Source: a virus. From it: 38,488 bases of DNA. The stretch is from IMG/VR virus record IMGVR_UViG_3300013114_000294, positions 1-38,488 of that record; one strand, written 5' to 3'. A program made the translations under genes and the position numbers. Position 1 is the first letter of the stretch; each line of letters starts with the position of its first letter. Of this stretch, positions 25,312 to 32,403 are shown in pieces. The notes below the pieces were generated by a model. That model did no database searches, had not been told where the DNA came from, and saw only the letters and a program-made list of their open reading frames with translations.

Positions 25312-25402
25312 TGAAAAACAAATAATAAACTTTTTTAAAATAATGATATTTTTTATTGCACTTTTAACAGTGTCAATGATAATCGGATTAATAAAAATTT
25401 AA
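25301..25402 (+). CDS. 33-aa single-pass membrane peptide
   Basis: A short frame overlapping the preceding gene by 11 bases. After ENDEKQIINFFK it has one strong hydrophobic helix (IMIFFIALLTVSMIIGLI). No known motif. The small gap before the next gene (25414) supports a gene here, but so short a frame could be chance. A role at the membrane, such as superinfection control, is only a guess. Confidence 0.4.
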   Translation: MENDEKQIINFFKIMIFFIALLTVSMIIGLIKI

Positions 25403-25413
25403 TATTTATAGAA

Positions 25414-25854
25414 ATGAGCAAAGCAAGTATAAAAGCATTACAAAAGCAGATTGATTCAGGTAAATTGAACACAAATGCTTCATTAATTTTAGAATACATT
25501 CAAAAAAACGACACACAAGAAGAAGGAATTGACATGACAATGTTGGAAGATTATTGTCAACTTAAACAATCAACAATTACATCAAGAATGTCTTATCTTG
25601 AAGATTTAGGTGTCATTTATTCTGATGGTACAAGAAAGGTTAAAAATGCAAATGGTTATGAATTCACCTATTCACTTTTTTTTGCTGAATACGACCCTTT
25701 AAAACAAGAAATAAACCGTGATAAGCGTGAATTAATGAAGTTTAGAAGAACAGTCAAAGGATTAATGAAGAATTTTCCTAATAGGATTGATGAAAGTTTA
25801 ATGGAAAAACTGAAAAATGCAATTCAAATTCAAGGTGATTTGTTTAATAATTAA
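25414..25854 (+). CDS. Winged-helix DNA-binding protein
   Basis: 146 aa. MarR-like winged helix in residues about 22-92: ASLILEYIQKND, TMLEDYCQLKQSTITSRMSY as the recognition helix region, then LGVIYSDGTRKV and YEFTYSLFFAE as the wing. The C-terminal part is a basic helix. The start has the motif variant ATAGAAATG. The TTTG element of the promoter at 25839-25869 lies inside its last codons. A role as regulator of the replication operon or as an initiator accessory would fit its place between recT and the replication genes; that is inference. Confidence 0.65.
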   Translation: MSKASIKALQKQIDSGKLNTNASLILEYIQKNDTQEEGIDMTMLEDYCQLKQSTITSRMSYLEDLGVIYSDGTRKVKNANGYEFTYSLFFAEYDPLKQEINRDKRELMKFRRTVKGLMKNFPNRIDESLMEKLKNAIQIQGDLFNN

Positions 25855-25869
25855 ATTTTATTATCTTTG
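25839..25869 (+). promoter_or_regulatory. Bacteroidetes-type promoter of the structured RNA
   Basis: TTTG (25839-25842), 19 nt, TATCTTTG (25862-25869): a perfect match to the consensus with the same spacer and the same TATCTTTGAA element as at 23489. Predicted start near 25876. Confidence 0.85.
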
Positions 25870-25875
25870 AAGTCG

Positions 25876-25983
25876 AACTAAGAAAATTAAAATCATTCCG
25901 TTTCGCACACTAAGAATGATTTAAGAATTAAAAAACCTTTTGGTGGATAGGAGTGCGAACCTTGAAACCGAAAGGTTTTTTTA
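25876..25983 (+). ncRNA. Structured RNA with kissing loops, leader or sRNA
   Basis: About 108 nt between a perfect promoter and the replication initiator gene, with no open frame of note. Hairpin 1 pairs 25890-25898 with 25914-25922 (9 bp, AATCATTC with GAATGATT). Hairpin 2 pairs about 25930-25943 with 25968-25981 and ends in a U-run. Loop 1 holds TTCGCAC (25902-25908) and loop 2 GTGCGAA (25953-25959), which are perfectly complementary and could form a 7-bp loop-loop contact. Hairpin 2 is itself an intrinsic terminator, 9 bases ahead of the ATG at 25991. It may be a free small RNA or an attenuator controlling the replication operon. No known family is recognised. Confidence 0.7.
25930..25983 (+). 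terminator. Terminator hairpin ending the structured RNA
   Basis: AACCTTTTGG pairs with CCGAAAGGTT, extended by flanking A-T pairs to about 14 bp, with a 24-nt loop and a U-run. The large loop with a conserved-looking GTGCGAA is unusual for a simple terminator and suggests regulated termination. Confidence 0.75.
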
Positions 25984-25990
25984 TATCTAA

Positions 25991-26596
25991 ATGAAAAATA
26001 CACAATACATCACAATACAAGGTTGGATGGTTAATGACCTGAAACTGAAAGGAAATGACTTGATAATTTATGCAATCATTTATGGATTCAGTCAAGACGG
26101 TGAATCAAAGTTCAATGGTTCTATTGAATACATCAGAAATGCAATTAATTCTTCACGAGGAACTGTAATTAAATGCTTAAAAGTATTAACAGAAAAAGAG
26201 TTAATCATTAAAGAAAAAGTAAGCAAAGGAAAAATTCACTTTTGTCTTTATCAGGCTAACTTAATCAAAGTACAAAATCTATACAATCAAAGTATAAAAA
26301 CTGAACTTCCAAGTGGTACAAAAACTGAACCCAATAATACTACTATAAATACAATAGAATATAGGAAGAAAAAATTCATTGATTCGGTTAAACCTTACGA
26401 ATTAAAATATGGTGTTAATATGTTGAATGCATTTTATTCTTATTGGACTGAATTGAATAAGAAAAAAACAAAAATGCGTTTTGAACAACAAACATTCTTT
26501 GAAGTAGGTAAAAGACTTGCAACTTGGAATAAAAATAATAAAAAAGGCGGTGATGAAGGCGGTGGAACTTTCGATGCCTCACAATATACAAATTAA
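25991..26596 (+). CDS. Replication initiator / replisome organiser
   Basis: 201 aa. The N-terminal 95 residues are a winged-helix DNA-binding domain (WMVNDLKLKGNDLIIYAIIY, then IEYIRNAINSSRGTVIKCLK). After an Asn/Thr-rich linker (about 105-125), the C-terminal part has a DnaD-like flavour (KMRFEQQTFFEVGKRLATWN) and a Gly-rich tail. This layout and the position directly before the DnaB gene match phage initiators that open the origin and load helicase. The origin could lie within this gene or in the structured region upstream, but no iterons are seen by eye. Confidence 0.7.
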   Translation: MKNTQYITIQGWMVNDLKLKGNDLIIYAIIYGFSQDGESKFNGSIEYIRNAINSSRGTVIKCLKVLTEKELIIKEKVSKGKIHFCLYQANLIKVQNLYNQSIKTELPSGTKTEPNNTTINTIEYRKKKFIDSVKPYELKYGVNMLNAFYSYWTELNKKKTKMRFEQQTFFEVGKRLATWNKNNKKGGDEGGGTFDASQYTN

Positions 26597-26610
26597 AATA
26601 AATTAGAGAA

Positions 26611-28044
26611 ATGACAGATAAAAATAAAAATATTAGAACAAGACCAAGAAGACCACAATTTCGTCAAGTTGATACGGACCACGGAAAACTTCCTGCACAA
26701 GATGTTGAAATGGAAGAAGCAATTCTTGGTGCAATTATGTTGGAAAAAACTGCAATGCATAAAACACAGAAAATTTTATCACCTGAAGTTTTTTACAAAG
26801 AAGCACATCAAAAGATTTATTCTTCTTGCATAGAACTTCAAAACAAAAATGAACCAATTGACATTTTGACTGTCACTACTCAATTAAAAAAGAATGGTGA
26901 ACTTGATTTGATTGGTGGACCTTATTACATTTCACAACTAACAAATAGAACTGCAAGTGATGCACACATTCAATCACATTCAATGCTTTTATTAGAACAC
27001 TACATCAAAAGAAAGCACGTGAAAATTGGAACTCAAATGATTATACAAGGTTATGACCCAACAGTGGATATAATGGACACAAATGAATTGATTTCAACTT
27101 CAGCAAACGAACTTCTTCACATTATTGAACCAAGTTCTGAAAAGAGTAATTCAGATTTGATTCGTGAAGTGATTCATCAAATGGAGTATGCAAAAAAACA
27201 CGATGGTGTCAGTGGTATAAAATCAGGGTTTCACCAACACGATGAAATCACAAATGGATGGCAAAATTCAGATTTGATTTATATTGCTGCACGTCCTTCA
27301 ATGGGAAAAACTGCTTATGTATTAGCACAAGCAAAACACATCACAGTTCACGAAAAGAAACATGCTGCATTTTTTAGTCTTGAAATGAGTGCAGACAAAT
27401 TGATGAAAAGACTGACTTCGTGTGAAACTGAAATTCCTTTGGAAAAGATTCAGAAAGGAAATTTGGATGCAAATGAATTAACACAATTTCATAAAAAGGT
27501 TGGTGTCCTAGAAACAGAAAAACTTCATTTCTTTGATGATATTAAGTCAATCCAAGGAATCAAATCAAAGTGCCTTGAAATGCATCTAAATAAAAAATTA
27601 GACATTGTATTTATTGATTATCTTCAATTAATAGAACACCCATCTTTTAAAGGAAATCGTGAAGGTGAAGTGTCAAAGATTTCAAGAATGCTGAAACTTC
27701 TTGCAATGGAATTAAATGTTCCAATTGTTTGTTTGTCACAGTTGTCAAGAAAGGTTGAAGAAAGGTCATCAAAACGTCCACAATTGTCTGATTTACGTGA
27801 TTCAGGTTCAATTGAACAAGATGCAGATGTTGTTGAATTCCTGATGCGACCTTCTTACTACAAAATGAAGAATGTTCCTGAAGAACTTGCCTTAATTTTG
27901 ATTCAAAAACACAGAAACGGAAGTCTTGCCACTATCAATTTGAGATTCAAAGGTGAATGTGTCCGTTTTGAAGATTGGGAAGGAACAACCGCAAAACCAT
28001 TTGACCCAAATGATTTGGGTGCAAATGACGATTTACCTTATTAA
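26611..28044 (+). CDS. dnaB: Replicative DNA helicase, DnaB type
   Basis: 477 aa, full length. The N-terminal helical domain (EEAILGAIMLEKTA; LTVTTQLKKNGELDLIGGPY) is followed by the RecA-like motor: Walker A ARPSMGKTA (about 227-235), SLEMSADKLMKRLTSCET, Walker B DIVFIDYLQLIE and the motif LSQLSRKVEERS then SDLRDSGSIEQDADVVEFL. It unwinds DNA 5'-3' at the fork. Starts with AGAGAAATG 14 bases after the initiator gene. No polymerase or primase is encoded, so it presumably brings in the host machinery. Confidence 0.95.
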   Translation: MTDKNKNIRTRPRRPQFRQVDTDHGKLPAQDVEMEEAILGAIMLEKTAMHKTQKILSPEVFYKEAHQKIYSSCIELQNKNEPIDILTVTTQLKKNGELDLIGGPYYISQLTNRTASDAHIQSHSMLLLEHYIKRKHVKIGTQMIIQGYDPTVDIMDTNELISTSANELLHIIEPSSEKSNSDLIREVIHQMEYAKKHDGVSGIKSGFHQHDEITNGWQNSDLIYIAARPSMGKTAYVLAQAKHITVHEKKHAAFFSLEMSADKLMKRLTSCETEIPLEKIQKGNLDANELTQFHKKVGVLETEKLHFFDDIKSIQGIKSKCLEMHLNKKLDIVFIDYLQLIEHPSFKGNREGEVSKISRMLKLLAMELNVPIVCLSQLSRKVEERSSKRPQLSDLRDSGSIEQDADVVEFLMRPSYYKMKNVPEELALILIQKHRNGSLATINLRFKGECVRFEDWEGTTAKPFDPNDLGANDDLPY

Positions 28045-28053
28045 AAAATTATT

Positions 28054-28602
28054 ATGGACTTAATTGAAAATAAATACCTTGATTGTAGATTGATTGAAAA
28101 CATTCCAACATATTTGATTCATTCTGTTGGTTCAGATTTTTTATTTATAGATTCTTTAAGAAAGAAAGAAGGTTCTGCACTTGGATTCATACCAAAAGCA
28201 GTTTATGAAAGTATTTTGGAAAGAAAAAGGGTTGCAAATCGTGACAGGTGGAAATATAGTGAAATAATTATGACGGTTGATAATAATGACAGAACAGGTT
28301 TCTGCTATTTTACCTATGCAAAACAAGATGTCCACATTCAACAAATAGTGATTCAAAATGATGCAAGGCGTTTTCATAGGGCATTAATGATGTTGGACTA
28401 TGTTGAAAAAAGGGCAAAAGAGTTAGGAAAAACATCAGTGACAGCAAGGGTTGCCATTGATTTGGAAAGCAATATGTTTTGGAGTGGTTGCGGTTATAAA
28501 ATTTTAGCAACAACAACAAGCACATTTTTAAATCAAAAAGAAAGTAAATCAAAAAGACAATTGCACTATTATGTTAAAGACATAAATTCATTATTTATGT
28601 AA
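28054..28602 (+). CDS. GNAT-type acetyltransferase
   Basis: 182 aa. The acetyl-CoA binding motif A is represented by IQQIVIQNDARRFHRALMML (about 95-114, with the R/Q-x-x-R-R pattern before the helix), followed by ARVAIDLESN and MFWSGCGYKI (about 131-150), the familiar N-x-x-A/F-Y/W-x-x-x-G-F/Y motif B region. The N-terminal half gives the first strands and helices of the fold. The substrate is unknown; phage acetyltransferases of this type can modify host proteins or modified nucleobases. It sits between helicase and a possibly acquired gene block. Confidence 0.68.
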   Translation: MDLIENKYLDCRLIENIPTYLIHSVGSDFLFIDSLRKKEGSALGFIPKAVYESILERKRVANRDRWKYSEIIMTVDNNDRTGFCYFTYAKQDVHIQQIVIQNDARRFHRALMMLDYVEKRAKELGKTSVTARVAIDLESNMFWSGCGYKILATTTSTFLNQKESKSKRQLHYYVKDINSLFM

Positions 28603-28640
28603 ATGATGAATTAACTTAATAAAAACTAAATAAATATATT

Positions 28641-28952
28641 ATGGATATAGAGGAAATAAAAGAGAAAAAAGAAAATTTAATTAAGTTGTATTTAACAGAT
28701 AGTAATAAACCTAAAAAATATTGGGTTAATTTATCGGTTTACAATAATCAAATAATAGAAGAACTAACAAAAGAGAATGAGAACAACGAAAAAACTTTGA
28801 CGACTTGGATGAGAATGGAGCAAAAGTTACAAAACGAAAACACCAAGTTAAAAGAGAGTAAAGAAAATGATATGCAATACTATTATGAATATTGTAATAA
28901 AAATGGATATGTTACACCAAATAAATGGCTAAAAGAACTTAAACATTATTAA
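28641..28952 (+). CDS. 103-aa coiled-coil protein in a distinctive gene block
   Basis: N-terminal helix (KEKKENLIKLYLTD), then NKPKKYWVNLSVYNN, a charged coiled-coil middle (NENNEKTLTTWMRMEQKLQN) and a Tyr-rich end (YYYEYCNKNGYVTP). No membrane or metal motif. The start lies in TATATTATGG, not AGAGAAATG, a feature shared with the next two genes and no others. Function unknown. Confidence 0.6.
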   Translation: MDIEEIKEKKENLIKLYLTDSNKPKKYWVNLSVYNNQIIEELTKENENNEKTLTTWMRMEQKLQNENTKLKESKENDMQYYYEYCNKNGYVTPNKWLKELKHY

Positions 28953-28988
28953 CCACCTATTATAATAAAAGGATAAAATAAAAGATAT

Positions 28989-29177
28989 ATGGAAGTTGTA
29001 AGGGATGGATATAAAGGATTAAACTTTAAAAAGAGAGTTTATAATTGCAGCACTTGTAAAAAGCCGTTTAATTGGGATAAAAATTCTTCTTGGTATGGTA
29101 GCTATAAAATGCTTGAAGATACACCCGAAAAGATAAAATACTTTTGTAGTGATAAATGCCAAACAATAAAACATTAA
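28989..29177 (+). CDS. 62-aa zinc-ribbon-like protein
   Basis: Four Cys residues in two pairs, C20xxC23 (NCSTCKKPF) and C53xxxC57 (YFCSDKCQTI), spaced like a small treble-clef or zinc-ribbon finger. Basic overall. The start context is GATATATGG. Short phage zinc proteins of this kind bind nucleic acids or host proteins; none is recognised exactly. It contains the rare Pro codon CCC, unlike most of the genome. Confidence 0.62.
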   Translation: MEVVRDGYKGLNFKKRVYNCSTCKKPFNWDKNSSWYGSYKMLEDTPEKIKYFCSDKCQTIKH

Positions 29178-29188
29178 TAAGATATATT

Positions 29189-29590
29189 ATGGAAGCAGGA
29201 AACAAATTCAATGAAATAATAAATGATTCAATAAGCAAAGCAAGTGAAGGACTAAGCCACAAAATTGATGCTTATTTGCTATCAGATTTGAAAAGAATGT
29301 CAAATTTAGGGGTTTTAGAAATACACCAAGAACAACCCGAAATAATGCCATTTGATGAAAACAAAAACTCAATTAGTATTAGTCAAAAAATTAGGCTTTA
29401 TTTCAAAGGTGAAGAAACTATCAAAGAGTTAAAAAAAGAAATAGAAGAATTAAAACAAGGTTTAAGCATTAGAGATATGCACGACCAAGCAAATTCAAAA
29501 TTTCCTATGCCAAGCCAAACAGGAAAAAAATCGGCTTTTATTGAAGGTGCAAAATGGTACAGGGAAACATTAAAAGAAATAAAACTTTAG
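29189..29590 (+). CDS. 133-aa protein of unknown function
   Basis: Start chosen at 29189 (GATATATTATGG), matching its neighbours; an in-frame ATG at 29156 lies inside the preceding gene. Helical throughout: NKFNEIINDSISKASEGLSH, a middle with FDENKNSISISQKIRLYFKG, a coiled coil (IKELKKEIEELKQGL) and an end of the form KKSAFIEGAKWYRETLKE, the F-x-E-G-A-x-W pattern found in many small Bacteroidetes phage proteins. Its stop TAG is embedded in the AGAGAAATG signal of the next gene. Confidence 0.6.
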   Translation: MEAGNKFNEIINDSISKASEGLSHKIDAYLLSDLKRMSNLGVLEIHQEQPEIMPFDENKNSISISQKIRLYFKGEETIKELKKEIEELKQGLSIRDMHDQANSKFPMPSQTGKKSAFIEGAKWYRETLKEIKL

Positions 29591-29594
29591 AGAA

Positions 29595-30221
29595 ATGAAA
29601 GAACAATTTGACAGTAGTGAAGAAATGCACCTTTTTTGGTGGTTAACAGAATTAAAGGAAGCAGGATTCATTGAAACAATAGAAACACAACCAAGTCCTT
29701 TTCCATTGTCTGAACAGATATGGTGTGAATATGAAAAGCAAATGAAGACCAAGACCAAGATGGTTAATGAAGAAGTTATGAAAGGACACATTTACACAAC
29801 AGATGTTTTTGTTATTTGGAACAAGAATGCATTGAATAAATTCACAACACTGATTGATTCACCTGTTCAAAAGGTGCATAAAAGGTCAATGAAATACATT
29901 ATTTCACAAGAAAAAGATGGTGTGATTTATTCCTTCATTGAAGTGAAACCATCATTTGACCAAAACAACATGACACGTCTTGCAAAAATCAATCAAAAGT
30001 GGGTTTGGGAAAAGTTCAGGACTTATGTGAACATTGTAATTCCATCAAAGCATTTCAACAAAACATTCACACCAATGAAGTATTTCTTCACAGACAAATC
30101 AGGTGCAAACAGGTCAATCAAATATGACAATATTAAAACACTGAAAGAATTTCTGCAGGAAGGAAATTTCATTGAAGGATTTGGACAAGAAGAAGATAAT
30201 CCTGAAAATTTGTTATTTTGA
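29595..30221 (+). CDS. PD-(D/E)XK-type nuclease candidate
   Basis: 208 aa. The N-terminal SSEEMHLFWWLTELKEAGFI segment with a leading acidic pair (Glu9/Glu10) resembles DUF1064-type phage endonucleases. A likely active site is formed by Asp70 (in YTTDVFVI), Glu116 and Lys118 (SFIEVKPS), the E-x-K of a PD-(D/E)XK fold, then a basic helix (MTRLAKINQKWVWEKF). Such nucleases act in recombination as exonucleases or resolvases. Together with RecT it could make up the genome's recombination system. Starts at AGAGAAATG. Confidence 0.65.
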   Translation: MKEQFDSSEEMHLFWWLTELKEAGFIETIETQPSPFPLSEQIWCEYEKQMKTKTKMVNEEVMKGHIYTTDVFVIWNKNALNKFTTLIDSPVQKVHKRSMKYIISQEKDGVIYSFIEVKPSFDQNNMTRLAKINQKWVWEKFRTYVNIVIPSKHFNKTFTPMKYFFTDKSGANRSIKYDNIKTLKEFLQEGNFIEGFGQEEDNPENLLF

Positions 30222-30240
30222 TTTAAGTTTTATACATTTA
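30209..30240 (+). promoter_or_regulatory. Possible promoter ahead of the NinB-like gene
   Basis: TTTG (30209-30212), 20 nt, TACATTTA (30233-30240). The -7 element differs from consensus only in the last base. Would start transcription near 30247, ahead of the leader reading frame. Confidence 0.45.
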
Positions 30241-30255
30241 CCGAACATTAGAGAA

Positions 30256-30291
30256 ATGGCAATCAAAAACCTACATATAAAACCGTGTTAA
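30256..30291 (+). CDS. 11-codon leader reading frame before the NinB-like gene
   Basis: The AGAGAAATG signal opens a frame of 11 codons (MAIKNLHIKPC) that ends in TAA at 30289-30291, overlapping the GTG start of the next gene (30285) by 7 bases. The signal is thus used for a tiny peptide that runs directly into a coupled gene. It may set translation of the next gene, or mark a frameshift (natural or sequencing error) that would fuse both. Confidence 0.45.
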   Translation: MAIKNLHIKPC

Positions 30292-30701
30292 CCTACGAAG
30301 GTTATTGCAAAACGGACAGCAAAGGACAACTTTTCATTTATAACAGAAATCTGTTTAATGACTTCTTTGGACAAAACCCATCAAAAGATTTTGTTTTTAA
30401 AATTGAGGCTGTAAGCAGTAAGCCAAAGAACAAAATGATTGCATATTTGAATGCAGAAGTTCTTCCAAAAGTAGTTTCAGGATTCAGAACACTTGGTGAA
30501 AATCACAACACAATTAGTGTTGTTCAGGAATTAAAAAAGTATTGTCCTGTTCTTCATCATTACCAAATAATTGATGGAAACCTTTTACCTGTTTCACGTG
30601 AACTTGAAGAATTAAATTATTTCGAACTTAAAAGATTGATTGATGAAATTATAATATTTGCATCAGAACAACTTGAAACTAAAATTGACGAACCAAAATA
30701 G
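30285..30701 (+). CDS. NinB-like recombination protein candidate
   Basis: 138 aa. Layout resembles NinB-like single-strand DNA-associated proteins of phages: an opening TYEGYCKTDSKGQLFIYNRN, then SKPKNKMIAYLNAEVLPKVV where family members read as 'RS-x-x-QN-x-Y', a central helical part and an end of SRELEELNYFELKRLIDEII followed by FASEQLETKIDEP. Family match is from memory of the pattern and is not certain. It starts with GTG, unusual here, overlapping the leader frame 30256-30291. Neighbouring nuclease and HNH genes support a recombination role. Confidence 0.5.
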   Translation: MLTYEGYCKTDSKGQLFIYNRNLFNDFFGQNPSKDFVFKIEAVSSKPKNKMIAYLNAEVLPKVVSGFRTLGENHNTISVVQELKKYCPVLHHYQIIDGNLLPVSRELEELNYFELKRLIDEIIIFASEQLETKIDEPK

Positions 30702-30722
30702 TAATTAATTAAATTTTATAAA

Positions 30723-31403
30723 ATGAAAAGACCAAACAACTTCGCTTTGACGAAAGTGAAAATTATCAAGAACGGTGGTTTAGATGTGACCTACCGTGAA
30801 ACAAAAACTGACAAAGGCATCACAGACACAATTGACATCAACATCAAAAACACGGTAAATCCACACCCTGATTTGGTTGACAAGATTGGTGAACTTAAAG
30901 AATATTTAACAAAGTGTTATGGCTTTGATGATGTGATTAAGGTTGCAAAGTCTAAAGGTCTGCAGAAAGGACAGATGGATGCATTCAAAAAGGTTTTAGA
31001 AACCATTGAAAATGTTCACAAAGAACAGATGAAGAAAATTGCAATCACTTCTGTTTCAATTAATGGTGTTGTTGAAAATGACAAAGACAAGCGTTCTGTT
31101 GTTATATCAGGAACACACTTGATGGAAAACAATTCAAAGACTGCATTAAACAGTCCAAGAATTAAGTTAAACACAAATCAATTCAAATTTGAAGCAGATG
31201 TTCAGGACATAATCAATGACCTTTCAGAAGAAGTGTCATTGTATTTATTTGACGGAAAGAAAGCACAACTTGAATTATTTGGTGAAAACAAGAAATTGAA
31301 TCAAGACTTCATTGATGGTAAAATTTCAAAGATTGATGAAAAAGGTGAAGTGATTGAAAAGAAACCAAGCAAGAAGCAGGAAAAGAAACCTGAAGCAGCC
31401 TAA
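30723..31403 (+). CDS. 226-aa protein, recombination-region protein of unknown function
   Basis: Starts in TAAATTTTATAAAATG, the same leader type as the capsid gene. The opening (FALTKVKIIKNGGLDVTYRE) is a beta hairpin followed by HPDLVDKIGELKEYL, a middle with ITSVSINGVVENDKDKRSVV and NSKTALNSPRIKLN, and a Lys/Glu tail (KKPSKKQEKKPEAA). Proteins of this form are common in Bacteroidetes phages next to recombination genes; none has an established function that I know. A ssDNA- or nuclease-binding role is possible. Confidence 0.6.
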   Translation: MKRPNNFALTKVKIIKNGGLDVTYRETKTDKGITDTIDINIKNTVNPHPDLVDKIGELKEYLTKCYGFDDVIKVAKSKGLQKGQMDAFKKVLETIENVHKEQMKKIAITSVSINGVVENDKDKRSVVISGTHLMENNSKTALNSPRIKLNTNQFKFEADVQDIINDLSEEVSLYLFDGKKAQLELFGENKKLNQDFIDGKISKIDEKGEVIEKKPSKKQEKKPEAA

Positions 31404-31411
31404 AAACCAAA

Positions 31412-31487
31412 ACCAATAAGGTGAGAGGCACACACAAACTTGGCTAACAATCCAAGAAGTTCGAAGGTTCGAATCCTTCTATTGGTA
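31412..31487 (+). tRNA. tRNA-like element with an irregular anticodon arm
   Basis: Fills the gap between two genes. The 7-bp acceptor stem pairs ACCAATA (31412-31418) with TATTGGT (31480-31486), followed by discriminator A31487. The T arm is canonical: GAAGG - TTCGAAT - CCTTC (31463-31479). The D arm shows GTG...CAC with A and GG positions. The anticodon stem CTTGG/CCAAG (31439-31443, 31452-31456) is intact, but the loop CTAACAAT has 8 nt and extra bases lie between D and anticodon arms. Read as C-U-AAC-A-A the anticodon would be AAC (Val), unusual in bacteria. Degenerate tRNA, decoy or frameshift-type tRNA are possible. CCA is not encoded. Confidence 0.6.
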
Positions 31488-31502
31488 CTAAAAAAAAGAA
31501 GT

Positions 31503-31865
31503 ATGCCACGATGTAAAAACGAAAACTGCAAAAGAAAGTTTATTGCAAAACAATTCAATCAGAAGACCTGTTCAAAAGATTGTCAAACAGAATATGAAGA
31601 CCAATTTGAGCAGACAAGCCTGAATCAAGTTTCTGAAAAAAGAAAGGAACAAGAAAAGATTTACAAGGTTGTAAGAAAAGTTCATCTTGACAGCAATCCA
31701 AATTGTGCAGTTTGTGGTGAACAAGCAACAGAAATTCATCACAAGAATGGAAGAAATGGTGAAAGATTAAATGATATTAAACACTTTCTTTCAGTTTGCA
31801 GGGGTTGTCATACATACATACACGAACACCCTAAAGAATCAAGGGAAAAAGGATTTTTAATTTAA
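31503..31865 (+). CDS. HNH nuclease / NinG-like protein
   Basis: 120 aa from the ATG at 31503, directly after the tRNA-like element; the frame upstream overlaps that element and is unlikely to be coding. Two Cys clusters: C4, C9, C23 and C27 in the N-terminus, then the HNH core with C68xxC71, the HH pair (79-80) in EIHHKNGRNGERLND and C99xxCH (99-103) near IHEHP. HNH nucleases nick or cut DNA; the extra N-terminal zinc cluster recalls NinG/Rap of phage recombination. Lys/Glu-rich helix between the two. Probable metal-dependent DNA endonuclease. Confidence 0.72.
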   Translation: MPRCKNENCKRKFIAKQFNQKTCSKDCQTEYEDQFEQTSLNQVSEKRKEQEKIYKVVRKVHLDSNPNCAVCGEQATEIHHKNGRNGERLNDIKHFLSVCRGCHTYIHEHPKESREKGFLI

Positions 31866-31882
31866 AACTAAACAATATACAA

Positions 31883-32125
31883 ATGTCAAAAAAAGAGAAA
31901 AAGAAAGAACAAATCAAGGTATTAAACGAACACCAATTGAATGAACTTGGTATAATACAACCAAGGTTAAGAAGAAACCAAAGAATCTTCATTAAACTAC
32001 CTGTTGAAAGGAAGAGGTTGAAAAGGTTAAGAAGCGAACACAAATGGAAGTTGGTTGCAAATGGTTTCAACCCTAAAAAAAGAATGAATTTATCTGAACC
32101 GCAAACCTTAAAATTTACATCATGA
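31883..32125 (+). CDS. 80-aa highly basic protein
   Basis: Lys- and Arg-rich (KKEKKKEQIKVLNEHQLNEL, then RLRRNQRIFIKLPVERKRLK), consistent with a nucleic-acid-binding or ribosome-associated protein. No membrane helix or Cys. Opens the dense run of small genes that reaches the packaging genes, and overlaps the next gene in an ATGA junction. No family recognised. Confidence 0.6.
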   Translation: MSKKEKKKEQIKVLNEHQLNELGIIQPRLRRNQRIFIKLPVERKRLKRLRSEHKWKLVANGFNPKKRMNLSEPQTLKFTS

Positions 32126-32403
32126 GAAATAAAATTATTTTTGCAATAGAAATCTGTTGTGTCATTGCATTTATTCTTCTGTTCCTAATAAAACACTTCT
32201 TCAGTGAATCATTTGGATGGTCAATTGTCACATTTCCGTTGGTTTTTATGGGTCTTTTACGGCTTTTTGTGGTGTTTTTAGTAGCAATTTATTCAATAGG
32301 TTCACTTTATAGATGGTTAAAATGGAAAATAACAGGAAAAGTCAAGATAAAAAAGAAGGTAAAAACAAGAAGAAGAAAGAGGGGTCAAGGTATGAGAGTT
32401 TAA
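32122..32403 (+). CDS. 93-aa membrane protein
   Basis: Two or three hydrophobic segments (IFAIEICCVIAFILLFLI; VTFPLVFMGLLRLFVVFLVA) and a very basic C-terminal tail (KITGKVKIKKKVKTRRRKRG). The positive end would stay in the cytoplasm. The tail region is also read in another frame by the next gene (32313-32522). Starts in an ATGA overlap. Function unknown; a third holin-like or membrane-modifying role is possible. Confidence 0.58.
   Translation: MRNKIIFAIEICCVIAFILLFLIKHFFSESFGWSIVTFPLVFMGLLRLFVVFLVAIYSIGSLYRWLKWKITGKVKIKKKVKTRRRKRGQGMRV

Noticed and set aside
31440-31502. Upstream extension of the HNH gene from a TTG codon
   Set aside because: This stretch coincides with the tRNA-like element, and the ATG at 31503 gives a sensible protein start.
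22128-31865. Temperate phage with integrase and repressor
   Set aside because: An XRE-like regulator exists, but no tyrosine or serine integrase, excisionase or attachment site was found on either strand.
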